A stretch of DNA of 64,000 nt from Planctomycetota bacterium (GTDB lineage Bacteria; Planctomycetota; Phycisphaerae; WQYP01): positions 1 through 64,000 of the forward strand of contig JAKBMM010000007.1 in the NCBI GenBank assembly GCA_021831565.1. Reading direction: 5' to 3'. The notes beneath the pieces are model-generated. The model did no database searches, was not told the DNA's origin, and saw only the letters and a program-made list of their open reading frames with translations. The position numbers were made by a program, and so were the translations under genes. Positions 32,380 through 41,626 of this stretch are shown in pieces (the first letter of the stretch is position 1; each line of letters opens with the position of its first letter).

Positions 32380-33084
32380 CTATCGACCACCCTGGCGGAG
32401 ATATTTCAGCGGAACCCAATCCCCCGGCGCCCGTTCGTAATGCCAGAAAGACCAGCCGTTACTGCTCAAACCGCCACTGGCCTCTTTCGCGGCCGCGGAT
32501 GGGGAGTCGAATACCCTACCCTGGAATTTAATGACCCCGTTTTTCCGCGCTCGGGCCCTGTAATCTTTTCTCTTATGTCTGGCCTTCAATGCCATCCCTT
32601 TGCTGATGTAATGCCCCAGTTTCTTCCGGCCACCAACTGCGGCCTTCGCATCGGTGGCTTTTCCGATGTGCGGACGACCGACCAATTGCCGGAACTTCTT
32701 ATTGGCGTCAGCTTTATAGTCGCGCACAAATTTACGGCGGAGGTCTTCGCACTTCACGAATTTTCCACGCTTCTTGTTTCCCTTCGGCAGCGCAATACGG
32801 AGCAGCAGCGACTCCATTTCCTTCACAAATGAATTGCCGATGGTCAGGTATACCGAGAATCTATTCCACAACCCTCTATGGTGGTCCTTAAAATGATTCT
32901 TGAGACGACCATTAAGATTCCGAGCGAGGCCAACATAATAGAGATTATCATTGTGATAGAGGGCATAGACGCCATCCCTGTCATGAATGTAGCTGCGGAT
33001 AATGTGTTTGTATTCCTCAAGCGCCTTTGAATCAAATCTTTCCAGCATCTGGCAGACAAGTTGTTTCCCACGATTGCGTGGCAT
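32380..33084 (-). CDS. GIY-YIG nuclease-domain protein with C-terminal RAMA/DUF4357-like segment
   Basis: DGVYALYHNDNLYYVGLARNLNGRLKNH is a GIY-YIG core; C-terminal GVIKFQGRVFDSPSAAAKEASGGLSSNGWSFWHY. Confidence 0.75.
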   Translation of the reverse strand: MPRNRGKQLVCQMLERFDSKALEEYKHIIRSYIHDRDGVYALYHNDNLYYVGLARNLNGRLKNHFKDHHRGLWNRFSVYLTIGNSFVKEMESLLLRIALPKGNKKRGKFVKCEDLRRKFVRDYKADANKKFRQLVGRPHIGKATDAKAAVGGRKKLGHYISKGMALKARHKRKDYRARARKNGVIKFQGRVFDSPSAAAKEASGGLSSNGWSFWHYERAPGDWVPLKYLRQGGR

Positions 33085-33174
33085 ATCTGCTCCTTAAGAA
33101 GAGCTTTTTTTCGTATGCGTACAGGGACAGCCATTTATTTGGCGCGAACGTTCGCAAGCATTATATTGTTTTCC

Positions 33175-33246
33175 ATGCTTCGACTCGCCCGCATTGTCGT
33201 CCCCGACGCAGCCCATCATGTTACCCAGCGCAGGAACAATCGTCAC
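33175..33246 (+). pseudogene. 5' stub of a REP-associated tyrosine transposase (RAYT, Y1_Tnp-like)
   Basis: Encodes MLRLARIVVPDAAHHVTQRRNNRH, resembling the conserved RAYT N-terminus; reading then runs into unrelated sequence and stops at 33282. Confidence 0.6.
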
Positions 33247-33262
33247 GGCCCGCTTGCCGGCC

Positions 33263-33327
33263 GTGTCAAATATTGTGTGTAATATCCCGAAAATTCCGTT
33301 TGATTTCGCGGGAGATCGCCGCCGCGG
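33263..33327. repeat. 65-bp direct repeat, copy 1
   Basis: gtgtcaaatattgtgtgtaatatcccgaaaattccgtttgatttcgcgggagatcgccgccgcgg; one mismatch to 33824-33888. Confidence 0.95.
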
Positions 33328-33502
33328 TGATGCGCCCGGCTTTCGTGGCCAGCGCCAATACGTTCGCCACTTCCAGTGACCAATGTCCCGGGACGGCCGC
33401 AGGGCGCCCGCCCAGGCTTTCCAGCAGCGATTCGGTTCGCGCGGTGCACTCATCGTCAAAGCACCATGCCATAGTAATGGACGTGTCGAAAACCCACTCC
33501 AT
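33266..33502 (-). pseudogene. VapC-like PIN-domain toxin, 3'-truncated (78 aa)
   Basis: MEWVFDTSITMAWCFDDECTA...WSLEVANVLALATKAGRITAA keeps the first two acidic positions; the ORF ends inside repeat copy 1, before the usual C-terminal Asp residues. Confidence 0.7.
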
Positions 33503-33744
33503 TACGGGCTCCCCCGCTGGATCAGATCCTTGATTTTCAATCCACCGAGCGTGACGCCTTTACGAGTTTTCCGCCATTTGGCAATGGCGCCGGCGGCGTT
33601 CGGTCTGGTTGCCCCGGGCGGGACGGGCGACAAAATTGCCACGTCCTTGCCATGTCGGGTGATGACCACACTTTCGCCGGCCTCGACCTGCTCCAGAAGG
33701 CGGGGCAGATGTGTCTTGGCTTCATAGGCTCCGACTTTAAACAT
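33502..33744 (-). CDS. Phd/YefM-type antitoxin (VapB-like partner)
   Basis: MFKVGAYEAKTHLPRLLEQVEAGESVVITRHGKDVAILSP; overlaps the start of the PIN gene. Confidence 0.85.
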   Translation of the reverse strand: MFKVGAYEAKTHLPRLLEQVEAGESVVITRHGKDVAILSPVPPGATRPNAAGAIAKWRKTRKGVTLGGLKIKDLIQRGSP

Positions 33745-33823
33745 ATTCTGACTCCGTGTAGACCAGTCTGAACTAGTCTATCCAGACACTCCCATCCCGT
33801 CAAAACTGATAAAGAGGGGGGCT

Positions 33824-33888
33824 GTGTCAAATATTGTGTGTAATATTCCGAAAATTCCGTTTGATTTCGCGGGAGATCGCCGCCGCGG
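33824..33888. repeat. 65-bp direct repeat, copy 2
   Basis: 64/65 identical to 33263-33327 by eye. Confidence 0.95.
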
Positions 33889-34028
33889 GGATCACCCGGC
33901 GCATAAAATATGCCGTGCGGATCCATTCGCGTACGGACCATGCGAGTGTCCTTCGGCGCGCCACGAACGGGCGGGTCGGCGGCGCCGGCCTCCGGCGGCG
34001 GGCGGGGGCGGATCGGGCCCCGCCCGGT

Positions 34029-35942
34029 TCATCCTCCCAGTTCCTGGTGATAGCGGCGCATCAGTTCGGCGCGTGAAAGCAATCCCAGCAGGGCAGGCGG
34101 TTTACCGGTCGAAACGACGTCATCCACAACCGCCAGGCGGGCTACTTCATGCCGGGCGAACATGGCCAGGGCCACATCCAACGTATCGTGTAATTTCACC
34201 GGAGGCACGTCGGTCCGCAGCAACTCGCCCACCAGCAGCAGGGGCGCCGCTTCCGGCTCAAGCATTACGGTTTTCAAATCATCGATGGTCAACAGGCCCA
34301 GGTAGTTGCCCCCCGCGTCCAGCACCACGAAGTCGTCCGTTCCGTTCTGGTGGCTGCGAGTCAGAATGTTGGAGAGCGGTTCATCCGGCCGGGCCACCGG
34401 CGCCTGCGCCAGTTCCAGTTGGTCCACGCTGACCCGCTGGAGCGAGCTGATTCCCACCGCCGCGCCCAGGCGAATTCCCAGGTGTTTGAGGGGCAGGCTG
34501 TAAAGGCTTTCGCCGACCAGCAGTTGCTGAATCACCGTCGCCGTTACCGCCGCGAGCATGATCGGCAGCATGACGGCGTAATTGCGCGTCAATTCAAACA
34601 GAAGGATGATGGCGGTCAGCGGCGCCTGGATCGCCGCCGCCAGCACCGCGCCCATCCCCACCATTGCGAAGTTGCCCGGGTGCACGCCAGCCCCGGGCAG
34701 GTAATGCTCCAGCAGCAGGCCCAAGGCGCCGCCGCCGGCGGCGCCAATGAGAAGCGACGGCGCGAAAATACCGCCGGAGCCGCCGGGGGCCAGCGTCAAC
34801 GAGGTCGCCAGAATTTTCAGTAGGCAAACCGCAACTAGAAATTCCAGTGTCAATCGCACGTCCTGGCCGTGGAACAGTTGCCCGGCGCCGTACCACGCCG
34901 GGTTGATCATGCGGAGAATCGTCGGATAACCGTCGGCGAAAATCGGAATATAGCCCGTCGCGAACCGGTGCTGCATGAACGGGTTGTTTCGGAACAGAAC
35001 CAGGATCACGATTCCGCAGACGCCGGAGAGCGCCGCGCCCAGGGCCGGCATGAAAAAGGGCGGGATGCGGCGCTGCGCCTGGAGCGATAATTTCTCAATA
35101 AGCATATAGCCGCGGGTGAAGATCACCGCCAGCAGACCGCACACCGCTCCGAGCAATATATAGAAAGGCAGCGCGTGGAACGTGAATACGAACGCGGGTC
35201 CGGTACCGGGCATTTGAAACAGGCCGCGTACGGATCCGCCGCCGGAGAGCGCCACGTAGGTGGTAGTGGACAGGACGGAGCTGATGACGATGGGCGTGAG
35301 TGTTCGGACGGAAAAATCCCGCAGCATCACTTCCATGGCGAAGAGTACGCCGGCGATCGGCGCGCCGAACACCGCGCTGATTCCGCCCGCGGCGCCGCAG
35401 CCGATCAGCACCGGCAGATTTCGCCGCGATATGCCTAAAACGCCGCCCACCGCCGACCCCACCGCGGAACCGATCACCGCGATCGGCGCCTCCGGACCCG
35501 CCGAGCCGCCCGACCCGATTGTCAGACTGCTGGCCACGAGTGTTTCCACGGCCAGGGATGGTTTAAGTTTGCTCGACTCCCGGCTCAAGGCGTACAGCAC
35601 GCCCGCCAGGCCGTGCAGCCGCACGTGCTGCCGGCCCCAGAGCCTTCGCCACAGCACCAGCGCCAGGCCGCCGATGGCGGGAATCAGCGGCAGCAGGATA
35701 TAGCACGGCCACCATGTGGTGGCATGGGTCCATTCCACGACCGGCTTGAAATACCATCCCTCCACCAGCCGCACGCACTGATCGAAAAGCCAGGTTGTCC
35801 ATCCGGTGAGCACGCCAACGATAAAGGCTATCGCCACCAGAATAGTTTGTTCGCGCACACCCCAGCGGGTCAGCCGTTGCTGGGCGTGCAGCCGCCATGA
35901 GAATGCCGCACGGAACAACCGTTCCACGTAAGGTTTGAACAT
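34029..35942 (-). CDS. ClC-family chloride channel/transporter with C-terminal CBS domains
   Basis: SLTIGSGGSAGPEAPI, LAPGGSGGIFAPSLLIGA, C-terminal paired CBS-like segments; ATG at 35942 preferred. Confidence 0.9.
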   Translation of the reverse strand: MFKPYVERLFRAAFSWRLHAQQRLTRWGVREQTILVAIAFIVGVLTGWTTWLFDQCVRLVEGWYFKPVVEWTHATTWWPCYILLPLIPAIGGLALVLWRRLWGRQHVRLHGLAGVLYALSRESSKLKPSLAVETLVASSLTIGSGGSAGPEAPIAVIGSAVGSAVGGVLGISRRNLPVLIGCGAAGGISAVFGAPIAGVLFAMEVMLRDFSVRTLTPIVISSVLSTTTYVALSGGGSVRGLFQMPGTGPAFVFTFHALPFYILLGAVCGLLAVIFTRGYMLIEKLSLQAQRRIPPFFMPALGAALSGVCGIVILVLFRNNPFMQHRFATGYIPIFADGYPTILRMINPAWYGAGQLFHGQDVRLTLEFLVAVCLLKILATSLTLAPGGSGGIFAPSLLIGAAGGGALGLLLEHYLPGAGVHPGNFAMVGMGAVLAAAIQAPLTAIILLFELTRNYAVMLPIMLAAVTATVIQQLLVGESLYSLPLKHLGIRLGAAVGISSLQRVSVDQLELAQAPVARPDEPLSNILTRSHQNGTDDFVVLDAGGNYLGLLTIDDLKTVMLEPEAAPLLLVGELLRTDVPPVKLHDTLDVALAMFARHEVARLAVVDDVVSTGKPPALLGLLSRAELMRRYHQELGG

Positions 35943-36192
35943 GCGTAAAACCTCGCTGGCGGCGCTGGGCCGAAAAAGCCATTCTACCGCGGTTCCACGG
36001 GACTTCACGCCGCAAATCCTGACTCGCCCCAAGCGGGCCCGCCGGCCGGCCGTTTCTTTGTGATATTTCAGCTCAGCCGCAAACCCTTCCCGCCCATCTT
36101 AAGAGCCTATCTTATATAGATTAGCTCTAAGCACGGACTTCGCTTGTATCAGCGCGACTTTAGACTATGATTACCCCTGCCCTGGATTTTCC

Positions 36193-37500
36193 ATGAAGGC
36201 AACGGAGTTTTCTCAAACCATGGTCGGCGTGTTTATTGCTCACCTGATTTTCGCCCTTGTTGTGCTCGGCATGACGCTGGGGCTTGTGGCCTATCTGATC
36301 CTTCTGGAGCGAAAAACCGCGGCTTGGATTCAGGACCGCATCGGGCCCAACCGCGTCGGTCCCAGAGGATTGCTCCAGCCATTGGCCGATGGCGTCAAGT
36401 TCATCCTCAAGGAGGAATTTGTCCCCGCCAATGCGGATCGGATTCTGTTTCTACTGGCGCCGATCATCATTATTGCGCCGGCCCTGTGCGGTTTCGCCGT
36501 GATTCCCTGGGGCGGCGTCCTGGCCGCCGGCGCCGGCCTGCCGCATTGGCTGGGCGGCTGGACGTTTCCTCAAAACTTCCACGTGATGGTCGCCAATCCG
36601 CAAATCGGCGTGCTCTTTGTCATTGTTATGGCCTCTCTGTCCGTGTATGGCGTGGTGCTGGGCGGATGGGCCTCGGGCAGCAAATACAGTTTTCTCGGCG
36701 GTTTGCGGGCAACGGCACAGATGATCAGTTATGAAATTCCTCTGGTGCTATCGCTTTTATCCGTGGCCGTGGTAGCCGGAACGCTTCGCCTAGAGCCAAT
36801 CATCGTCGGCCAAGCGTCGTATTTTTCCACGGTCGGTTTTCTGCCGGCGTGGAATGTGTTCATCCAGCCAACGGCGTTTGTGCTGTTCGTCACCTGCATT
36901 TTCGCCGAGGCCAATCGCACACCGTTTGATCTGGCCGAATGCGAACAGGAACTCGTCGGCGGTTATCATACCGAATATTCCTCAATGAAATTCGCAATGT
37001 TTTTTCTGGCCGAGTATTCCGCCATGATCACCGGAGCCGCGGTGGCGGTGGCGCTATTCCTCGGCGGCTGGCACCTGCCCTGGATCGATCAGTTGATTTA
37101 TCGCGGCCCGCAGCCGGCGGTGACGGGCTGGGCGGGAATAATCCTGAAGTTCATCGTGTTCTGGGGCAAGGTGATTCTGTTCCTGTTCTTCTACATGTGG
37201 GTTCGCTGGACTCTGCCCCGCTTCCGTTTCGACCAGTTGATGAATCTGGCGTGGCGGGGACTTATTCCGCTTTCCCTGGGCACGTTCATTCTCGCGGCGG
37301 TATTCGTATATTTGCGCCGGGAAGGAATTCTTGCCGACCGCGTGTGGCTGTTGCTGGGCAACATCGGCTTGCTGGCCGGCGCCATTGTGTTTAACTATAT
37401 GTTCCCAAGCCCAACGAGCAACCGCCGGACGCCCGTGCGCCACAGCCGTTACAATCCAGCGCCTCCCGCCGGCTCTACGCAAACGGTCGCGCCGGTTTGA
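36193..37500 (+). CDS. nuoH: NADH-quinone oxidoreductase subunit H
   Basis: ERKTAAWIQDRIGPNRVGPRGLLQPLADGVKFILKE; EANRTPFDLAECEQELVGGYHTEYSSMKFAMFFLAEY. Confidence 0.96.
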   Translation: MKATEFSQTMVGVFIAHLIFALVVLGMTLGLVAYLILLERKTAAWIQDRIGPNRVGPRGLLQPLADGVKFILKEEFVPANADRILFLLAPIIIIAPALCGFAVIPWGGVLAAGAGLPHWLGGWTFPQNFHVMVANPQIGVLFVIVMASLSVYGVVLGGWASGSKYSFLGGLRATAQMISYEIPLVLSLLSVAVVAGTLRLEPIIVGQASYFSTVGFLPAWNVFIQPTAFVLFVTCIFAEANRTPFDLAECEQELVGGYHTEYSSMKFAMFFLAEYSAMITGAAVAVALFLGGWHLPWIDQLIYRGPQPAVTGWAGIILKFIVFWGKVILFLFFYMWVRWTLPRFRFDQLMNLAWRGLIPLSLGTFILAAVFVYLRREGILADRVWLLLGNIGLLAGAIVFNYMFPSPTSNRRTPVRHSRYNPAPPAGSTQTVAPV

Positions 37501-37521
37501 GGGATTGTAAAAGGGTTATCC

Positions 37522-39156
37522 ATGTCCGAGGCGATCCAGTCCACCGAGGGAAAAATGGAAAAGCTCGTTGCCTTATGCCGGCGGCGGGGATTCATTTTTC
37601 AGTCGTCGGAAATCTACGGCGGAATCAACGGCTTTTGGGATTACGGTCCGCTGGGGGTGGAACTCAAACGAAATCTCAAGGATGCCTGGTGGCGCGATAT
37701 CGTTCGCTGTCCTCCCCGCGGTCCCGACGGAAAATCCCTGGAAATGGTCGGCTTGGACAGCACCATTATCATGAACCGCCGCGTTTGGGAGGCTTCCGGC
37801 CACGCCACGGGTTTTAACGATCCCATGTCGATGTGCAAATACTGCAAAAAATTGTTTCGGGCGGATCAGGTGTGGGATTTGCTCAAGGGGGCGCCGTGGG
37901 TTCTGGCGCTTGCCGATAAGTGCCTGACGCCGGCGGGCGAGGGCTACACCCTTCAGAGCCAGGAGGCCGCACGGTGGGCCGCGACAAAGGGAAAAAAGCT
38001 CGCGCCGGGCCTGGCCCTGGTACGCAATCCCACCGCGACCTTATCCTGGTTGGCGGAGAATGGGGCCAATGATCCGCATCTTGTCATGCCGCTTGCGAAA
38101 CTGCTCCAACATATCGCGACGGAACAAAAATCCGCCACCGGCCTGCAAACACCCTGCCCGGAATGCGGCGGCACGCTCACCGAACCACGGCAGTTCAATT
38201 TGATGTTCCAAACCCATACCGGCGCGGTGCGTGATGACGATTCGATGACCTACCTGCGACCGGAAACCGCCCAGGGAATTTTCGCCAATTTCCGCAATAT
38301 CACGGACACCACGCGCGTCAAAATTCCCTTCGGCATCGCCCAGATCGGCAAGGCGTTCCGCAACGAAGTAACGCCGCGGAACTTCACCTTTCGCTCGCGC
38401 GAGTTTGAGCAGATGGAAGTCGAGTTTTTCATTCACCCCGCAACCGCCGCCGAATGGTATCGGTTTTGGAGCCAGGCGCGGTTTGAGTGGTGGCAGTCCA
38501 TCGGCCTGACCGGCGGCAACCTCCAATTACGCCCACACGACCAGGACGAATTGGCGCATTACGCCCGGGAAGGATCCGGAACCAGCGATATTGAATACCG
38601 CTTTCCCTTTACCGCGCCGGGTTTCGGCGAGCTGGAAGGCGTCGCCCATCGCACCGATTTTGATCTTCGCCAGCACGCCGAATTTTCCGGCCTTGGCGAG
38701 AAACTCAAATACTTCGACCAGGAACGCAACGAGCGCTACTTTCCGCATGTGATCGAACCATCCGCCGGTGCGGATCGCGGAACGCTGGCCTTGCTCTGCG
38801 AAGCGTACCATGACGATCCTTCGCGCCCCAGCGGCGTGGTCATGAAGTTTCATCCGCGCATGGCGCCCATAAAGGCGGGCATATTTCCGTTGGTCGATAA
38901 AGATGGCATGCCGGAAATAGCCGAGAAACTTTACCATGAACTTCGGCGCACTTGGAACGTACAACTGGATGTCAAGCAGAATATCGGCAAGCGTTATGCC
39001 CGCATGGATGAAGCGGGTACGCCGTTCTGTTTCACTGTGGATACGCAAACGCTTTCTGATCAGACGCTGACTGTGCGTTACCGCGATACTTTGCAGCAGG
39101 AAAGGCTCCATCTGGACGATGTACGGCTGTTTTTGGAAAAAAAAGTGGGAAATTAG
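37522..39156 (+). CDS. glyS: Glycyl-tRNA synthetase (dimeric type)
   Basis: LCRRRGFIFQSSEIYGGINGFWDYGPLGVELK; YLRPETAQGIFANFRN; FRNEVTPRNFTFRSREFEQMEVEFF. Confidence 0.96.
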   Translation: MSEAIQSTEGKMEKLVALCRRRGFIFQSSEIYGGINGFWDYGPLGVELKRNLKDAWWRDIVRCPPRGPDGKSLEMVGLDSTIIMNRRVWEASGHATGFNDPMSMCKYCKKLFRADQVWDLLKGAPWVLALADKCLTPAGEGYTLQSQEAARWAATKGKKLAPGLALVRNPTATLSWLAENGANDPHLVMPLAKLLQHIATEQKSATGLQTPCPECGGTLTEPRQFNLMFQTHTGAVRDDDSMTYLRPETAQGIFANFRNITDTTRVKIPFGIAQIGKAFRNEVTPRNFTFRSREFEQMEVEFFIHPATAAEWYRFWSQARFEWWQSIGLTGGNLQLRPHDQDELAHYAREGSGTSDIEYRFPFTAPGFGELEGVAHRTDFDLRQHAEFSGLGEKLKYFDQERNERYFPHVIEPSAGADRGTLALLCEAYHDDPSRPSGVVMKFHPRMAPIKAGIFPLVDKDGMPEIAEKLYHELRRTWNVQLDVKQNIGKRYARMDEAGTPFCFTVDTQTLSDQTLTVRYRDTLQQERLHLDDVRLFLEKKVGN

Positions 39157-39231
39157 TTTTTCTGTAAGTTATTTAGTGCGCTAAGGTTATAGGAAGGCCC
39201 TATAATATTATTGAGAATTTTTGAAAAATGC

Positions 39232-39259
39232 TTGAAGTTTTCTATTTGAGTGATACGAT
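39232..39259 (+). promoter_or_regulatory. Candidate promoter (TTGAAG - 16 bp - TACGAT) for an intergenic small transcript
   Basis: Direct motif reading between glyS and guaA. Confidence 0.45.
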
Positions 39260-39265
39260 ATTGTG

Positions 39266-39384
39266 AAGATAAGGATAAGGATTATGAACGTTCTCAGCCG
39301 CAAGGCTGATAGGTCATAACGAGCTTGCTCTCTCTCTCCCTCCCCAAGCTGGCGTTCCTTCGGGCCGCCAGCTTGGTTTTTTTG
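39266..39384 (+). ncRNA. Candidate small RNA: structured 5' hairpin, C/U-rich linker, strong intrinsic terminator
   Basis: TTATGA...CAGCC-GCAA-GGCTG...TCATAA nested stem (39282-39319), CTCTCTCTCTCCCTCCCC linker, terminator hairpin with T7. Confidence 0.5.
39344..39383 (+). terminator. Intrinsic (rho-independent) terminator
   Basis: CCAAGCTGGCG ttccttcgggc CGCCAGCTTGG followed by TTTTTTT: perfect 11-bp stem. Confidence 0.88.
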
Positions 39385-39515
39385 TTGCCTGCGTGGGAAA
39401 ATCGTTTGTTTTAATACGCATTGACGAATTTGTAGAGGGCCTTTATGGAAATTAATAGACCCGCCTGTGTTATGCGGCATTGGGCGTTTTCTTCTTTCGC
39501 GTTACAATCGCCATA

Positions 39516-41096
39516 ATGACTGCAACAACGCCCGCCAATCAGCAAACCGTGCCGGTACTGGATTTCGGCTCCCAGTATGCGCAGCTCATCGCCCGCCGCG
39601 TTCGTGAAGCGGGCGTCCACGCCGTGCTGGTGGCGCCGGATATTTCCATATCCGAACTGCGGACTCTCAAGCCGATTGGACTGATTCTCTCCGGCGGGCC
39701 GGCAAGCGTGTATGAAACCGGCGCACCGCGCTGCGATCCGGCGATTTTTGACCTGAATATTCCGGTGCTGGGCATCTGTTATGGAATGCAGATCGCGGTC
39801 GAAATGCTCGGAGGACGAGTTCAACCCGGCCAAGCGGGCGAATACGGCGCTGCGCGCCTGATGGTTCCGTCCAGCGGCGAACAGGGAGCGATGGCGGCCG
39901 ATCTGTTTTCCGGAGTACCCGAAGAGACCAGCGTGTGGATGAGTCACGGCGACCAAGTGGGGGAAATCGGCCCGGAATTTGTAAAGCTGGCCGCAACGCC
40001 AGGCTGTCCGCTGGCGGCCATTCGCCACCGCAGCCGACCTTTTTTCGGCGTGCAGTTTCATCCCGAAGTAACTCATACGCCGCACGGGACAAAAATCCTG
40101 GAAAACTTTCTCTATCGCGTATGCCATGCTTCGGGCACGTGGCGCATGGGTAATTTCGTGGAGATCGCGGTTGACAATATCCGCCGGAGGGTGGGAGCGG
40201 GACGGGTAATCTGCGGTCTTTCCGGCGGCGTGGATTCCGCAGTGACCGCCGCCCTGCTGCAACGCGCCGTGCGCGACCAACTGGTGTGCATTTTTGTGGA
40301 CAACGGGTTGCTGCGAAAAAATGAGAGGCAAAACGTTCAAAGCACGTTCCGCGATCATTTCCATATCGACTTGCGCGTAGTGGATGCGGCGGATGAATTT
40401 ATTTCCGCGCTGGCTGGTGTGACCGAACCGCAGCATAAGCGGATCATTATCGGCAAGGCGTTCATTGACGCATTCAAGCGCGCCGCCGCCGCCATTCCCG
40501 ACGCACATTTTCTGGCCCAGGGCACACTGTATCCGGACGTGATCGAAAGCGGCCACGGCTACGCCCGCACGGCGGCAAACATCAAGCCGCATCATAACGT
40601 GGGCGGTCTTCCGGCGGAACTGGGTTTTGAACTTGTTGAGCCGCTGCGCGATCTATTTAAGGATGAAGTGCGGCGGTTGGGCGAGGTGCTGGGATTGCCG
40701 GAGCATATCGTCTGGCGGCATCCCTTCCCCGGACCCGGTCTGGCGGTGCGCTGTCTCGGCGAGGTTACGCGGGAAAAACTCCATCTGCTCCGCCAGGCGG
40801 ATGAGATTCTGCTCGAGGAAATCGTGGCGGCGGGATTGTACCGTTCCACAGCTCAGACGTTTGTTGTTTTGCTGCCGGTGCAAAGCGTGGCCGTGATGGG
40901 TGATGGGCGGAATTACCAGCCGGTGATCGCCCTGCGGAGCGTGGATTCGACGGATTTTATGACCGCCGACTGGAGCCGCATCCCGTACGATATTCTGGCG
41001 CGGGTAAGCAATCGGCTGGTCAACGAAGTTCGCGGCGTCAGCCGCGTCGTATACGATATCACCAGCAAACCGCCGGGCACGATTGAATGGGAATAA
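39516..41096 (+). CDS. guaA: GMP synthase (glutamine-hydrolysing)
   Basis: [59 protein letters not shown]-terminal [11 protein letters not shown]. Confidence 0.97.
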   Translation: MTATTPANQQTVPVLDFGSQYAQLIARRVREAGVHAVLVAPDISISELRTLKPIGLILSGGPASVYETGAPRCDPAIFDLNIPVLGICYGMQIAVEMLGGRVQPGQAGEYGAARLMVPSSGEQGAMAADLFSGVPEETSVWMSHGDQVGEIGPEFVKLAATPGCPLAAIRHRSRPFFGVQFHPEVTHTPHGTKILENFLYRVCHASGTWRMGNFVEIAVDNIRRRVGAGRVICGLSGGVDSAVTAALLQRAVRDQLVCIFVDNGLLRKNERQNVQSTFRDHFHIDLRVVDAADEFISALAGVTEPQHKRIIIGKAFIDAFKRAAAAIPDAHFLAQGTLYPDVIESGHGYARTAANIKPHHNVGGLPAELGFELVEPLRDLFKDEVRRLGEVLGLPEHIVWRHPFPGPGLAVRCLGEVTREKLHLLRQADEILLEEIVAAGLYRSTAQTFVVLLPVQSVAVMGDGRNYQPVIALRSVDSTDFMTADWSRIPYDILARVSNRLVNEVRGVSRVVYDITSKPPGTIEWE

Positions 41097-41140
41097 ACCC
41101 TTCAGCGCGGCGGCGCCTTGGGTCGCTCCGGCGGCCGGGA

Positions 41141-41571
41141 GCGTGATCTTGACAACCAGCGCCGGTCAGGTACATCCGCATGACGTCGGCTTGCCGAAAG
41201 CTTTGATCCGCAAGCGCCGCCGATTCCGCAGAATCGGTTACCTGATGCTTCTGATCGCCGCGTGTACGGCGCTGCCGGGCTGGTTTCTCTATGGCGTTTC
41301 CATCTGGGGGGCGTTTACCGTCAGCCAGGTCACGTTGCCGCAGGCGATCATCGCCTATTCTCTGCTGATTGTTTCGAGCATCACGCTGGTTCTGGGATTG
41401 TGGTATCTGCTCTTGGCGCAGGTGCGCCGTCTGGCGCGGGTGGTCGAAGGCGGCGGTGAACAAACCAGCCGACCGCCGCGATTGTGCGCGAACTGCGGCT
41501 GGTCTTTTGATGAATCGGACCGTTTTTGCCGGCATTGCGGCAAACCGCTGGAAAAAAGGCCATCGGGATAG
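41141..41571 (+). CDS. Membrane protein with C-terminal zinc ribbon
   Basis: Two TM helices then CANCGWSFDESDRFCRHCGKPL; start uncertain (GTG 41141 or ATG 41083). Confidence 0.55.
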
Positions 41572-41626
41572 CCGGCGGCGGGCGGCGTAAACTTTCATAA
41601 AATGGCAAAATTCAAACTGGGACGGT

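Noticed and set aside
39411-40595. 394-aa minus-strand ORF
   Set aside because: Antisense to guaA; no family resemblance.
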